A DNA stretch of 64,000 nucleotides from Xylanibacter brevis ATCC 19188 (GTDB lineage: Bacteria; Bacteroidota; Bacteroidia; Bacteroidales; Bacteroidaceae), in contig NZ_JHXM01000001.1 of assembly GCF_000621725.1 (NCBI RefSeq), positions 199,297 through 263,296 on the forward strand, read 5' to 3'. Made by a program: the position numbers and the translations under genes. The number at the start of each line of letters is the position of its first letter. Positions within the stretch are counted from its first letter, which is position 1. This document shows, in pieces, positions 28,037-37,011 of the stretch. The notes below the pieces were generated by a model. That model made no database searches and was not told the origin of the DNA. It saw only the letters and a program-made list of their open reading frames with translations.

Positions 28037-29137
28037 CTATTTCAACATACCAGCATATATCTTTCCACTTGCCACATCTATCGCATACATTTTATGGTGT
28101 GAATCATCGTATGCAATGTTTGAAATGTTTTTGTCTATACAATAAGCAAACTGGCAGTTGCCATCCCAATCATATCCACACAACTTCAAGCCTTTGTTTT
28201 CCCTTCCGCTGTCTTCATCACGGTTGATCTCGTCAAGGGTTTTGCCACTCTCCAAGACAACAAAGATTTCGCTAGCTGCGCAAGCAGACACGTTGTAGAG
28301 CCTAATCTTTTCATGAGCATTAGACTCTGTTATCTCCTTCTCCAGGAATTCATACGTGTAGCTATCAGGATTAACAATACCCAATGATTGCTTTTTGCTG
28401 AGATCAAAAATCGTTGTTATATCGATATTGCTATTCACGCTGGCTACATGAAGACCGTCTGGCGACACAATCAACATTTGATCATAATATGCATCTGCAC
28501 TTTGCGGGAAGTCTTTGGGTTTTACTATATCGGGGTAAACATCCCATATCTTCTCTTCGTCGTCTATGAGACAGAATTCTGGCGGGTAGAACAAATTGTC
28601 TCTAGGGTCATCGTAACTGACTCGCTTGTATATGAAACGTTTCTGACCAGGCAAATAGAACGTGCTATGAAAAACACTTCTGTTCTGTCCTTTAATGACA
28701 CTTTTCACTACACACTTCTTCGTGGCAACAGACCTCCTTAGGTCTATAACCTTTGTGCATGCCCCATCTTTCACAAATAGCAGCGGCAGTCCCTTTTCGT
28801 CTCGCAGACAATATATTTGACCTTCGAAGAATGGGAAGTTGTCAAACTCGTTGAGTGCATGCCCCAATTGGCCAAAGACGGCAAGTTCTTTTTCGGTCGA
28901 AGTATCCAGCACCCTAAAAAGGGCATCCTTATCCCTTTGGGCCAAAATCAGATAACTATCTATGCAAAGTAGTTTATATACATCTGCATTCAGAGATTGC
29001 ATTTCGCTTAACTGAAGCGTATCACTGGTGGTTCTTACATCTTTATCTCTTCGGATGTCAGGATTGTAATACCTGTGCGACAGGTCGCATGAACATAAGG
29101 CTATGCACAATGCCACAGTAAACAATATATTTTTCAT
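28037..29137 (-). CDS. TolB-like six-bladed propeller lipoprotein
   Basis: The start at 29137 gives a lipoprotein signal (MKNILFTVALCIALCSC). An upstream ATG at 29164 would add nine residues. The mature protein resembles the gene at 24455: YDDPRDNLFYPPEFCLIDDE, IDITTIFDLSKKQSLGI and LKLCGYDWDGNCQFAYCIDK. This matches the TolB-like propeller subgroup rather than the NEY subgroup. It is the last gene before the GDPD gene and probably marks the 3' end of the transcript from 36567. Function unknown, probably periplasmic or at the outer membrane. Confidence 0.75.
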   Translation of the reverse strand: MKNILFTVALCIALCSCDLSHRYYNPDIRRDKDVRTTSDTLQLSEMQSLNADVYKLLCIDSYLILAQRDKDALFRVLDTSTEKELAVFGQLGHALNEFDNFPFFEGQIYCLRDEKGLPLLFVKDGACTKVIDLRRSVATKKCVVKSVIKGQNRSVFHSTFYLPGQKRFIYKRVSYDDPRDNLFYPPEFCLIDDEEKIWDVYPDIVKPKDFPQSADAYYDQMLIVSPDGLHVASVNSNIDITTIFDLSKKQSLGIVNPDSYTYEFLEKEITESNAHEKIRLYNVSACAASEIFVVLESGKTLDEINRDEDSGRENKGLKLCGYDWDGNCQFAYCIDKNISNIAYDDSHHKMYAIDVASGKIYAGMLK

Positions 29138-29272
29138 ATCCAGCATAAGGAAGAGGACCCTCATAGCCCCTCCCTATTAATTAATCACGCTTTATTTTAA
29201 TACGCCATGAACTTTGTGAATATCGGTCTACACGTTCTACTACGTCACAATCTTTGAGAAGATATTTCCTAG

Positions 29273-30469
29273 TTATCGTAATGTTTTGCATAAATAATAT
29301 TTCACTATAAAGGGATTCCCATTTGGGTTGATATTTTTAAACTTCTTTCTAATGTTTTTTACTTGCTGAGGATAACGCTTTTCAAAATCCATAGACTCAA
29401 CTCCACCTTTCCAAGGATAATAAACAGATTGTGCCTGCACTGATGTATAAATTGCATCGTCTGTCATGTCAACAACATGTCCGAACTCGAAAAGATAATC
29501 GCCACAATACGTATCTAACCTATAGGTTTGAGTGTTGTTTTCTTTTTTATTCTGTACCGTAAGATAATAACATCCCTGATACAGGTAATAGAACATAATA
29601 TAATTATCCGTTTCCCTAAAATCACAGATGTTCATTACATACTTATTTGAAATCTCAAACATACGCTGCCAATCAGAATAGTCATCAGCCGTTAAATGAG
29701 GAGGATTCGCTTCGCCACAATCCAACATAAACAACAAAGACGGCTTAGAGTTGATGCCGTTTAATCGATAGACTTCCCTACCTGAGTTCGAAAAGAAATA
29801 CAATTTATTTTCAGCCATGGAAAATGTAGCGATATCACTATTATAAATACCTTCCAGATTGGGATTTATATCAACGTATGAATTTAGAATTTTGAAATCC
29901 TTATCCATAACCCACAAGTTATGAAACGCTTTTCCATCCTCACTACAATTTCCCATAAATCCCACATATCCGCCATCGTAAGAAACAATTCGTCGGAAAG
30001 ACATTGGAAGAGTTATAACCTCAAGCAATTTGGTACCAGCAGCATTATATTTCAGTATTTTCTTATCAAGCCCACACAATATGTTGATACAGCCATCTTG
30101 CTTATCAACAAAAATATCGTCTATCTCAATATATTCATTAGCAGCATGTCCTACATTAGATATTTTTGAGAGAAATTGTCCTGTATGAGAAAACACATAA
30201 ACAGCTTTGCTCTTTTGATCCATCACATACAGAAGAGTATCAGATTCTACAACCTTATCAATTTTTTGAATCCACGAATCTGTGCCTTGTAGAGAGATGA
30301 TGTCAACACTATCAATAATATCCTTGTCTGATAACGACTTAACATTATTCAGATTTGCATACACAACATTAGAAACAACTTCGCCTTCTGCGCATGATTC
30401 GAATAGACACACACAGCTGGACAAAAAGAGTCCTATGACCTTACAAAAGATATTCTTAAATACCATCAT
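29273..30469 (-). CDS. Six-bladed beta-propeller lipoprotein
   Basis: A 398-residue protein with a lipoprotein signal ending SSCVCLFESC. Propeller strands include LYVMDQKSKAVYVFSHTGQF, LSKISNVGHAANEYIEIDDI and ILKYNAAGTKLLEVI. The 'G.AANEY' motif is shared with its neighbours. The C-terminal blade holds VVDMTDDAIYTSVQAQSVYY. It is one of six tandem propeller genes between 28037 and 36567. Their overall similarity looks low apart from these motifs, so the duplications are old. Partner and ligand are unknown. Confidence 0.78.
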   Translation of the reverse strand: MMVFKNIFCKVIGLFLSSCVCLFESCAEGEVVSNVVYANLNNVKSLSDKDIIDSVDIISLQGTDSWIQKIDKVVESDTLLYVMDQKSKAVYVFSHTGQFLSKISNVGHAANEYIEIDDIFVDKQDGCINILCGLDKKILKYNAAGTKLLEVITLPMSFRRIVSYDGGYVGFMGNCSEDGKAFHNLWVMDKDFKILNSYVDINPNLEGIYNSDIATFSMAENKLYFFSNSGREVYRLNGINSKPSLLFMLDCGEANPPHLTADDYSDWQRMFEISNKYVMNICDFRETDNYIMFYYLYQGCYYLTVQNKKENNTQTYRLDTYCGDYLFEFGHVVDMTDDAIYTSVQAQSVYYPWKGGVESMDFEKRYPQQVKNIRKKFKNINPNGNPFIVKYYLCKTLR

Positions 30470-30499
30470 ACAAATTATTAATCATAAATTCTCATTTCA

Positions 30500-30559
30500 T
30501 TAATGCCAAAATGACGTTGGACAATTTCTTGGTTGGCACAAGTATACTTGATATGTCAT
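30500..30559 (-). CDS. Possible 19-residue peptide, overlapping start
   Basis: The frame encodes MTYQVYLCQPRNCPTSFWH and ends in TAA. Its ATG overlaps the TGA of the upstream propeller gene (ATGA), the same junction seen at 31806 and 33072. It has no signal peptide and no match that I know. The overlap is the only support, and chance is quite possible. Confidence 0.25.
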   Translation of the reverse strand: MTYQVYLCQPRNCPTSFWH

Positions 30560-31686
30560 TTTACGCTAAAGAAGATTACTGCCGGGAGTTTTGTCTTTCC
30601 ATCGTATATTCTCTGCAGTTGCTCAGGCACTCTGTTATAACCGTAATCATACATTTCTTTGCTAAAAGGTTCTCCAGCATCGAACACAAGTGAAATAATT
30701 TGGTTTTCATTCACAAAGAAATTATAAAGACCGCTGAAGCCATCTATCAAGGCAGTACTTGTGATGCTTTTCTTACTTTTTTTGTTATACAGCCAATAAG
30801 TACAGACAGATTGATACGTATATCTTAAAAGAACCAGGTCTTCTGTTTCTTGATAGTAATCGAGTCCTCTCACCCCTTTATATGCACTTATCTCCTTAGG
30901 GGTATGTTTGCCGACAACAAGAGTGGGTTCTTCGTCCATAATGAACCTGCCATTAAAATCGAACTTTACGACTTTCTCAAGGCTATCACCTTTAAACACC
31001 AGCACCGAGTCTGAAAACAACGGTATATGGGACAATCTATCACCGTTAGCATAAAACGTTTGCTGTGAGGCAGCGTAAGTATAGACGTCTTCACGCTGCA
31101 GCAGCTCCCGTTCTACATAATTATATTTATCACACTTCACCAAGACAGAGTTGCTTTCATTTTTATTAATATTAAAGTCGAACATGTATTCCTTATTCGA
31201 CAGCATTCCAAAATCTTCCGGATGGAGATACGCAACATCAACAACCTTATCGGTAGTACCAGAATCATTAAAGATAATTATCTTATATGCGTTACCATCG
31301 AAGACGTGAAGACAACGATGGTCATCGACGAAAAAGTCTGCAGGTCCGTCTATATACTCGTTCTTTGCTCTTCCCCTTTCGCCTGCACGAAACAAGAACT
31401 TACCTGAAGTATCAAAAACATATATCGTCTTATCAAATTCCGAGTCCATGACATAGATTCTGCCGTTCTTAACAACAATCTTTGTGGCTTCATGCAGCTC
31501 CATCCCACTCGGCAACGATAATTCGCAAACAGAATCTACGGTGTACTGATTCTGTCTTAACCCTTCATTATCTGCATCTGGCTTGAGTCTTACGACCTCC
31601 CTTTTATAGTCACCAAGTGCGTTATACATAGACTGAGAGCACGAAATGACGGCTATAACTGTAAACAACAAGAATATTTGTTTCAT
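30556..31686 (-). CDS. Six-bladed beta-propeller lipoprotein
   Basis: A 376-residue protein with a short lipoprotein signal (MKQIFLLFTVIAVISC). Propeller motifs include IYVMDSEFDKTIYVFDTSGK, FLFRAGERGRAKNEYIDGPA and DFFVDDHRCLHVFDGNAYKI. The C-terminal region has the same order of motifs as the gene at 35383 (LSHIPLFSDSVLVFKGDSLE here, YHIPNFSDSVLIFKSDSLVE there), so these two are the closest pair in the cluster. The downstream junction has an ATGA overlap with a 19-codon frame. Confidence 0.8.
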   Translation of the reverse strand: MKQIFLLFTVIAVISCSQSMYNALGDYKREVVRLKPDADNEGLRQNQYTVDSVCELSLPSGMELHEATKIVVKNGRIYVMDSEFDKTIYVFDTSGKFLFRAGERGRAKNEYIDGPADFFVDDHRCLHVFDGNAYKIIIFNDSGTTDKVVDVAYLHPEDFGMLSNKEYMFDFNINKNESNSVLVKCDKYNYVERELLQREDVYTYAASQQTFYANGDRLSHIPLFSDSVLVFKGDSLEKVVKFDFNGRFIMDEEPTLVVGKHTPKEISAYKGVRGLDYYQETEDLVLLRYTYQSVCTYWLYNKKSKKSITSTALIDGFSGLYNFFVNENQIISLVFDAGEPFSKEMYDYGYNRVPEQLQRIYDGKTKLPAVIFFSVK

Positions 31687-31707
31687 ATGCGCATATATAT
31701 ATATTAA

Positions 31708-31806
31708 TTATTGACCAGAATTACTACATACTTCTTCTTTACCACTTTGACATGATAAAAAGAATACTGCTAACCCTAAGAGACAAAACACGACAACACT
31801 CTTCAT
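31708..31806 (-). CDS. 32-residue small lipoprotein
   Basis: The frame encodes MKSVVVFCLLGLAVFFLSC, a complete lipoprotein signal, followed by QSGKEEVCSNSGQ and TAA. Its ATG overlaps the TGA of the propeller gene at 31803 by 4 bp, so the two are probably translationally coupled. The mature lipopeptide would have only 14 residues, including the lipid-bearing cysteine and a second cysteine. It may be a lipid-anchored or released peptide. NVEAL-type small peptides accompany propeller genes in other Bacteroidota, but no NVEAL motif is present here. Confidence 0.65.
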   Translation of the reverse strand: MKSVVVFCLLGLAVFFLSCQSGKEEVCSNSGQ

Positions 31807-32981
31807 TTTGCCTGTTGTTTAATCCTAAACTTCAGGAAAACAGGATTACCTGGGTTTGATTCTCTATCTGCAACAGTAGTCGTCAATTGCTCCCAATATT
31901 TTTTCTCTACTGGTTCTTTATCTGCTTCCATTAGTTTGACATCATTAATTATTTCGTCTCCTGCATAGACATCATAAACATGATTACCACGAAAATAAAA
32001 ATTGTGCAATCCCAGATGATACATACTTGAGACATATATACCCTTACACAGCAAGGCAATTTCTTTACTCTTCTGATTTATCACAAGCTTATAAATACTA
32101 TCCCCTAGACTAAATTTTACTAACAGGAAGTCATCTGAAGACTGTATTTGTTCTATGCCCAAAACGTATTTATCTAAATCTCCCTTCAATTCTTGCATCA
32201 GCTCTATGGCATCCATGCCTTTGCAGTTCTCCGGAAGATTATATTTGCCAAAATCGAGCGTTATAAAAGGCTCACACTTACCTTTCGTCACCTTGTATAT
32301 GGTGTTTGACTCTCTATCGGCATAGAACATCGTATCAGCAGAACAAGGTGCACAGCAATTATCACAATCAAGACCAGGTCTTTTCTCAAAAGGGAGATAT
32401 GACGCAACTAATGTGCCGTCTTTCGTAATTTCAAAGAGGCCCTTTTTACCTTCTTCCGTTTCACTTCCTTGATTGACAAGGAACAAATGGTCATCGATAA
32501 CAAAGATGTAATTTGCCCAATATCTCTCAATGTTTGTAGAACCTTTGAAAGTTCCATCATAACCGTACTCAATGACCTTCTGTGATGACAAATCCAAAAT
32601 ATACACACTGCCATTGGCTGCATAGAAATCGGTTATCTCTATATATTCCTTAGACGATTTGCCAAGATGAGAAATCTCATTTTCGCAGACGCCCTTACTA
32701 TTCAGAACATGAATTTTCTCACGATCGTCGCCCAACACAAAGATTCTATCTTTATCAAACTTCATGTCCTCCACTTCACCAATTACAGAACTGCAACTGA
32801 CAGATAACAAATCTCCATCATCAGGAACAAGCAAGCGTGCTTCATCATTGGTAATTACCGGTTTTGAACTATCAACATCCACAAACAGGACGCTACCTGT
32901 CTGGTTGGTATCAATTGCCCTGCCACAACACATCAACATTAAAGCGAGCAATGCAATTCCAAAATTATACAATACTTTCAT
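31803..32981 (-). CDS. Six-bladed beta-propeller lipoprotein
   Basis: A 392-residue protein with signal MKVLYNFGIALLALMLMCC. It has two adjacent cysteines at the lipobox. Propeller motifs: DRIFVLGDDREKIHVLNSKG, EISHLGKSSKEYIEITDFYA and SVYILDLSSQKVIEYGYDGT. It contains a dense Cys-Asp stretch, GLDCDNCCAPCSADTMFY, not seen in the paralogues. About 35 bp upstream of its ATG is a copy of the conserved leader element (33016-33072). A 32-residue lipoprotein frame overlaps its stop. Confidence 0.8.
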   Translation of the reverse strand: MKVLYNFGIALLALMLMCCGRAIDTNQTGSVLFVDVDSSKPVITNDEARLLVPDDGDLLSVSCSSVIGEVEDMKFDKDRIFVLGDDREKIHVLNSKGVCENEISHLGKSSKEYIEITDFYAANGSVYILDLSSQKVIEYGYDGTFKGSTNIERYWANYIFVIDDHLFLVNQGSETEEGKKGLFEITKDGTLVASYLPFEKRPGLDCDNCCAPCSADTMFYADRESNTIYKVTKGKCEPFITLDFGKYNLPENCKGMDAIELMQELKGDLDKYVLGIEQIQSSDDFLLVKFSLGDSIYKLVINQKSKEIALLCKGIYVSSMYHLGLHNFYFRGNHVYDVYAGDEIINDVKLMEADKEPVEKKYWEQLTTTVADRESNPGNPVFLKFRIKQQAK

Positions 32982-33006
32982 ACAGTCTATTGTTAAATAT
33001 GTGTTT

Positions 33007-33072
33007 GGTAAAAGTTTATAGTGCTAACTGCAACGGGGAGTTTCCCCGAAACAGCACTATCGATTGTTTCAT
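33007..33072 (-). promoter_or_regulatory. Conserved leader element, copy B (possible 18-residue leader peptide)
   Basis: The minus-strand RNA folds into an outer stem ATAGTGCT/AGCACTAT around an inner CGGGGA-AAC-TCCCCG hairpin. The same ~63-nt sequence, nearly unchanged, precedes the gene at 35383. A frame at 33016-33072 encodes MKQSIVLFRGNSPLQLAL and stops 34 bp before the propeller start at 32981. Its ATG overlaps the TGA of the upstream gene. The element could be a structured regulator, a leader peptide or both. Confidence 0.6.
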
Positions 33073-34154
33073 GGTAATGGCTTATACTTAAGAATTACGT
33101 GTTGATCGGTTTCCTTTGCTGGCTGGCTAACGAATGTATATTTCACGTTTGCGTTGTCCAGAAATCCGCCCATATCTTCATCGTGGTAATAAATAAATTC
33201 GCCTATCAACGAGCCATGGACACCAACTTTAGGAAGAATATAGTTCTGACACCCATCTGCAATCACTTTGTGATTATTCCTGTCTATTAAGCATACCCGA
33301 AGTGCAATAGCATAGGAATATGTCACCATCATGATGCTATCTGTGACCACTACCTTTGCGATTTTGGGGAAAGGATATTCAAACAGCTCTTCTTTTTCTA
33401 ATTTCGACTTTGTCATTCTTTCCATTGTTTCACGCTCGTTGGGATATGACAGATGGATAAGATTCTTTATTTCATTGCCATTGATAGCAAAGATTGTTGA
33501 GAAAGGCTCGGGAGTAAACAGAAGACCAGCGTCCGTCTTATGGAAAATGGTGGATTCACCATACACCCAAGCTCGTGTTTCGGGAATATCCATAAGCAAT
33601 GTCGTCGTGTCGCCTTGCAACACGTCCAACTTGTGCAGGTAGTAAGAATAGAGATATATGCGCCCGTCAACAACTGCAAGACGCTCATAATCGCCCTGAG
33701 TTTCTATGGAACGAGAGAACTGGAAATCAGGTGTCAGCTCTATGATTTTCTCTGGATCACAGAGAAGATATATCTTTCCACTTACAGAATCCACATCAAA
33801 GTCCTTGATTCTCGCATACTCATTTCTGCTCCTACCTTGCTTTTCATAACAATTCTTCTGTCTGCCGTCTTGAAGATCAAACAGATACACGCCACGGTCG
33901 CCAAGAAGGAACACAGAATCTCCGCTATTAACCATCTTATGCACCAATCCCAAGAAAACTGTTGAGTCGAGTGGAATAGCTGTCACCTCTTTAGAGATAT
34001 CGGAGACCTTTATGCTGTCATTTCTCTCTCCGACCATATAAGTGTTTAATGCACCTGCTGTAATATCTCGTCTTTCCTTATTACCACAGGAATAAGAAAA
34101 AAAAAGTATGACACCACATAACGAATAGAGAAGTGCCTCATTCAATTTATTCAT
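33069..34154 (-). CDS. Six-bladed beta-propeller lipoprotein
   Basis: A 361-residue protein with a lipoprotein signal (LNEALLYSLCGVILFFSYSC). Propeller motifs: DSVFLLGDRGVYLFDLQDGR, QKNCYEKQGRSRNEYARIKD and KIYLLCDPEKIIELTPDFQF. The G.SRNEY motif is the family hallmark in this cluster. The gene is 96 bp after 34251-35303. That gap holds a small GCTTG/CAAGC hairpin and nothing else I can support. Its stop overlaps the ATG of the leader peptide frame of copy B. Confidence 0.8.
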   Translation of the reverse strand: MNKLNEALLYSLCGVILFFSYSCGNKERRDITAGALNTYMVGERNDSIKVSDISKEVTAIPLDSTVFLGLVHKMVNSGDSVFLLGDRGVYLFDLQDGRQKNCYEKQGRSRNEYARIKDFDVDSVSGKIYLLCDPEKIIELTPDFQFSRSIETQGDYERLAVVDGRIYLYSYYLHKLDVLQGDTTTLLMDIPETRAWVYGESTIFHKTDAGLLFTPEPFSTIFAINGNEIKNLIHLSYPNERETMERMTKSKLEKEELFEYPFPKIAKVVVTDSIMMVTYSYAIALRVCLIDRNNHKVIADGCQNYILPKVGVHGSLIGEFIYYHDEDMGGFLDNANVKYTFVSQPAKETDQHVILKYKPLP

Positions 34155-34250
34155 AAAAACAACTCTTTTTAAAATTTTATTATTTCTTTAAGGACATCCG
34201 ACCTTTCATAATTTAAGCATCTAAACGAAGTTTGCTTGGACAAGCATTCA

Positions 34251-35303
34251 TTATAGTTTTTCATTGAGTTTTAAAAATATGACAACTGGATTATGTACGT
34301 CCTGCAGACCATTATCAACCACAAACTTCCTCATGTATGAGTTCTCGCCAACATATTCGGGATATAGCAATGCATAAAACTGGTCTTGGTAGGTTCCTAC
34401 TATGCCATAAGCTTCATCGAAGGGAGCCTTGCCAAAGAACACCTGTCCACTCTTTTTGTTTATATAACCTTTGTAAATGCAATGATGGGGGCCTCGGAAT
34501 TCTGTATAAAGCCATGTCTTCGTCTCACATGCACGTTGCAAACACTTGAAATAATCTTCCATATCGTCAACCTTCTCGAATTCCGGGCTTGACAGAGGTC
34601 TCATATTCTCGGGAAGCGCATCTTGGCCCATATCAAACTCATAGATGCGAGACAACTTCCCATCCTTGTATCTATCAATGAAAAATTGACCATAGTCTGA
34701 AACCACCATTGTCTCTTCTTGATTACGATAGAAGACATCTGAAAAGAACGCGTAGCCTGTCTTGTCGCGAACGCCAGCAATTTTCCCGTTTTTTAAACAT
34801 GTCACACTATATCTGCTGTCTTGACCATAAAATAGGATATCACCCTCTGAACTAAAATCAAACAACGCCACATCATCCATGGCCATGCGTTTCTTGAACT
34901 TTAAAGAGGAATCATACCACAAAAGGCCACGCGAATCTGCTACCACAAGATCACCGCTGCTTTGGTCGTATGCGATATCACTGATGCCAAGATATTCTGA
35001 TTTCGCACGGCCTTTTTCGCCAACAGTTGATAGAAATTTCCCTTCAAGAGAGAACTTATACACCTTATCAAACTTTCTGCAAAACGCATATATCGCACTG
35101 TCACCAATCACACATTTGTCAACACCGGATAACAGGCTATTATCGGTTTCCTCTAGTACGATGTATTTTTCTACACTGACAAGCTGGTCCCACCTGTCAA
35201 AATCATGAGTTGTCATGTCAAAAGTGCGACAATTGTTCTGTTTTGCACAACCACAAACAAACAATGACACGACACAAAACACTATTACCTTTACTATTTT
35301 CAT
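34251..35303 (-). CDS. Six-bladed beta-propeller lipoprotein
   Basis: A 350-residue protein with a lipoprotein signal (MKIVKVIVFCVVSLFVCGC). Propeller motifs: AIYAFCRKFDKVYKFSLEGK, FLSTVGEKGRAKSEYLGISD and IAYDQSSGDLVVADSRGLLW. The C-terminal part has FFGKAPFDEAYGIVGTYQDQ. It is the second gene of the transcript that begins at the promoter near 36740. Like its paralogues it has no catalytic residues that I can recognise. A binding or scaffold role at the outer membrane is the most reasonable guess. Confidence 0.8.
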   Translation of the reverse strand: MKIVKVIVFCVVSLFVCGCAKQNNCRTFDMTTHDFDRWDQLVSVEKYIVLEETDNSLLSGVDKCVIGDSAIYAFCRKFDKVYKFSLEGKFLSTVGEKGRAKSEYLGISDIAYDQSSGDLVVADSRGLLWYDSSLKFKKRMAMDDVALFDFSSEGDILFYGQDSRYSVTCLKNGKIAGVRDKTGYAFFSDVFYRNQEETMVVSDYGQFFIDRYKDGKLSRIYEFDMGQDALPENMRPLSSPEFEKVDDMEDYFKCLQRACETKTWLYTEFRGPHHCIYKGYINKKSGQVFFGKAPFDEAYGIVGTYQDQFYALLYPEYVGENSYMRKFVVDNGLQDVHNPVVIFLKLNEKL

Positions 35304-35382
35304 ATCTCAATGCTTTTTAGAGATCACATTGGCATGTAGTAATGCTTCTTGTGCTCTCGTTCCTGGAAGTCGTAGTATAAGT

Positions 35383-36567
35383 TTAGTCTTTAAACCTTAT
35401 CTGAACAATAGCTGGAAGACCGTATTTCTTGCACAACAAGTCCTTTACCACGGATGGGGTAACAGACCATTCCTTCTCTTGTTCTTTTTTTGAACTGCTT
35501 TTGTTTATGGCTAGATCCATTATCATATCGACATCTTCTTTAGTAATCAGCCAATATGATGTTGAGCCACTCAATGTGTAGGCTTGGGCTGGGAAAAAAC
35601 CTTTAAACGGAACGGTCAGGAATTGATACTGAGATCCTGTCCTCTTGTCTATAATACAATTTACGTTTAACATCGATTTTGAGTAAGACAGATTGATATA
35701 TCTAGGAGTTTCATAATAGTTTCGAATTCCATTAATACCTTCATATCGCATATATTCCTCGATGTCGCCTACATTCGCTTTTTTCTTGATGTCACTAGTA
35801 AGAAAAGGAGATTTAAAACAGATTTTCTTCACTTCCACCAGAGAGTCTGACTTGAAAATTAGTACAGAGTCTGAGAAATTCGGAATGTGGTATAAATAAT
35901 CTCCGGATCTAACAAAACACATCTCGTCGTTAATAAACTCATGATTGCAATCTATTTCAAAAAATGGCTTGACAAGTTCCTCATCATGGTTGAATATACC
36001 CAACTGCAAGCCTCCCCCGGCTTCTTCGTTGTCAAAAGCAGCCATTATGTTATTTTCGCTTGTAATTCCTATTGCATAAGGCCACATCTTTAACCTCACG
36101 AAATTCTCCTGCTTGCCAGAACGGGAGAAGATATGGACTCTAGGGGTACTTCTTTCGAAAACCTCAACTCTATTATGCTTGGAATCCACGAAAAAATCGG
36201 AAGGCTTTTCTATGTACTCATTATTTGCATGTCCTCTCCGACCAAGTGATGCAACAAAATTTCCGAGACTATCAAACACAAGAACCGAATGATTCACTTC
36301 CTTGTCTAACAAGTAGAAATAGCCATCAACATATTCCATTTTCTCACACTGCAGCCCCAAAAATCGTTCTGGAACAGACAATGGGATGACCCTGTCTATT
36401 ATATATTTAGTTGAATCACAGCGAAGGTCAAAACGCATGCTGTCATCATTAATCTCAAGCTGGTTTCTTGCATATGACGTATGCAAACTTCCACGTGTAC
36501 ATGCGGAAAAAACTGCAACAACAAGAAACGCTGCAATGCAGGGCAGCAAGAATAAGTTCTTTTTCAT
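35383..36567 (-). CDS. Six-bladed beta-propeller lipoprotein, first of its operon
   Basis: A 394-residue protein with a lipoprotein signal (MKKNLFLLPCIAAFLVVAVF, then SAC). Propeller motifs: YFYLLDKEVNHSVLVFDSLG, NFVASLGRRGHANNEYIEKP and SDFFVDSKHNRVEVFERSTP. Similarity to the gene at 30556 extends over most of the protein. It follows a ~160-nt structured leader and a consensus promoter, so it is probably the first gene of the six-gene propeller transcript. A+T content here is visibly higher than in the flanking operons. Confidence 0.82.
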   Translation of the reverse strand: MKKNLFLLPCIAAFLVVAVFSACTRGSLHTSYARNQLEINDDSMRFDLRCDSTKYIIDRVIPLSVPERFLGLQCEKMEYVDGYFYLLDKEVNHSVLVFDSLGNFVASLGRRGHANNEYIEKPSDFFVDSKHNRVEVFERSTPRVHIFSRSGKQENFVRLKMWPYAIGITSENNIMAAFDNEEAGGGLQLGIFNHDEELVKPFFEIDCNHEFINDEMCFVRSGDYLYHIPNFSDSVLIFKSDSLVEVKKICFKSPFLTSDIKKKANVGDIEEYMRYEGINGIRNYYETPRYINLSYSKSMLNVNCIIDKRTGSQYQFLTVPFKGFFPAQAYTLSGSTSYWLITKEDVDMIMDLAINKSSSKKEQEKEWSVTPSVVKDLLCKKYGLPAIVQIRFKD

Positions 36568-36582
36568 TGGTTTTTTTTATTG

Positions 36583-36705
36583 GTAAAAGTTTATAGCGCT
36601 AACTGCAACGGGGAGTTTCCCCGAAACAGCACTATCGATTGTTTATGGTTATATGGCCCATGTCTCTGCATCTTCACCACATCCTTACCCATGTGGTCGG
36701 GCCAT
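36583..36705 (-). promoter_or_regulatory. Structured 5' leader of the propeller operon, with conserved element copy A
   Basis: In RNA order there is first an outer stem ATGGCCC/GGGCCAT (36653-36705) around an ACCACAT/ATGTGGT hairpin, then the conserved element (36583-36648) with stem ATAGTGCT/AGCGCTAT around CGGGGA-AAC-TCCCCG. A frame at 36591-36671 starts MQRHGPYNH and ends with the same KQSIVLFRGNSPLQLAL sequence as copy B. The G/A change in the outer stem keeps pairing (G-C to G-U type). No known riboswitch class was recognised. Confidence 0.6.
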
Positions 36706-36735
36706 CTCTTCAGTCAGCACATATATAATTGGCAG

Positions 36736-36767
36736 CAAAGGTAAAAAGAAAGACAACACCCCGCAAA
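36736..36767 (-). promoter_or_regulatory. Consensus promoter of the propeller operon
   Basis: The -33 TTTG (36764-36767) and -7 TACCTTTG (36736-36743) are separated by 20 bp, a full match to the Bacteroidota primary sigma consensus. The transcript would carry a leader of about 160 nt. From 36768 to 37011 I see no gene or clear signal. Confidence 0.75.
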
Positions 36768-37011
36768 CCTTTTGTGTTAAAGTTTTTAAAATACGAATAT
36801 ACTTTCACTTTTTAACCAGAAACACATGCCACAAAGCATTTCGCGGCATCCATCACCATCATTGAGCCACAAACTTTTTCATCGTCTTTTCTTTATTCTT
36901 TTTGTTTGGTTTTATTCTGAGTAAGACTGTTGGAAGACGAATATGGAGTATCAGATGGTTTGCATCTTTTTATGCTTACAACAAGGGCGTCATATAAACA
37001 GGAAGATTTTC

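Noticed and set aside
33007..33072. Integron attC site or known riboswitch
   Set aside because: GCTAAC/GTTAGC-like bases occur, but the paired attC core sites are missing and there is no integrase. The fold does not match a riboswitch class I know.
35304..35382. Reading-through peptide tail after the propeller gene at 35383
   Set aside because: One frame gives a YYDFQEREHKKHYYMPM-like tail but there is no start codon, so it cannot be a separate gene as the sequence stands.
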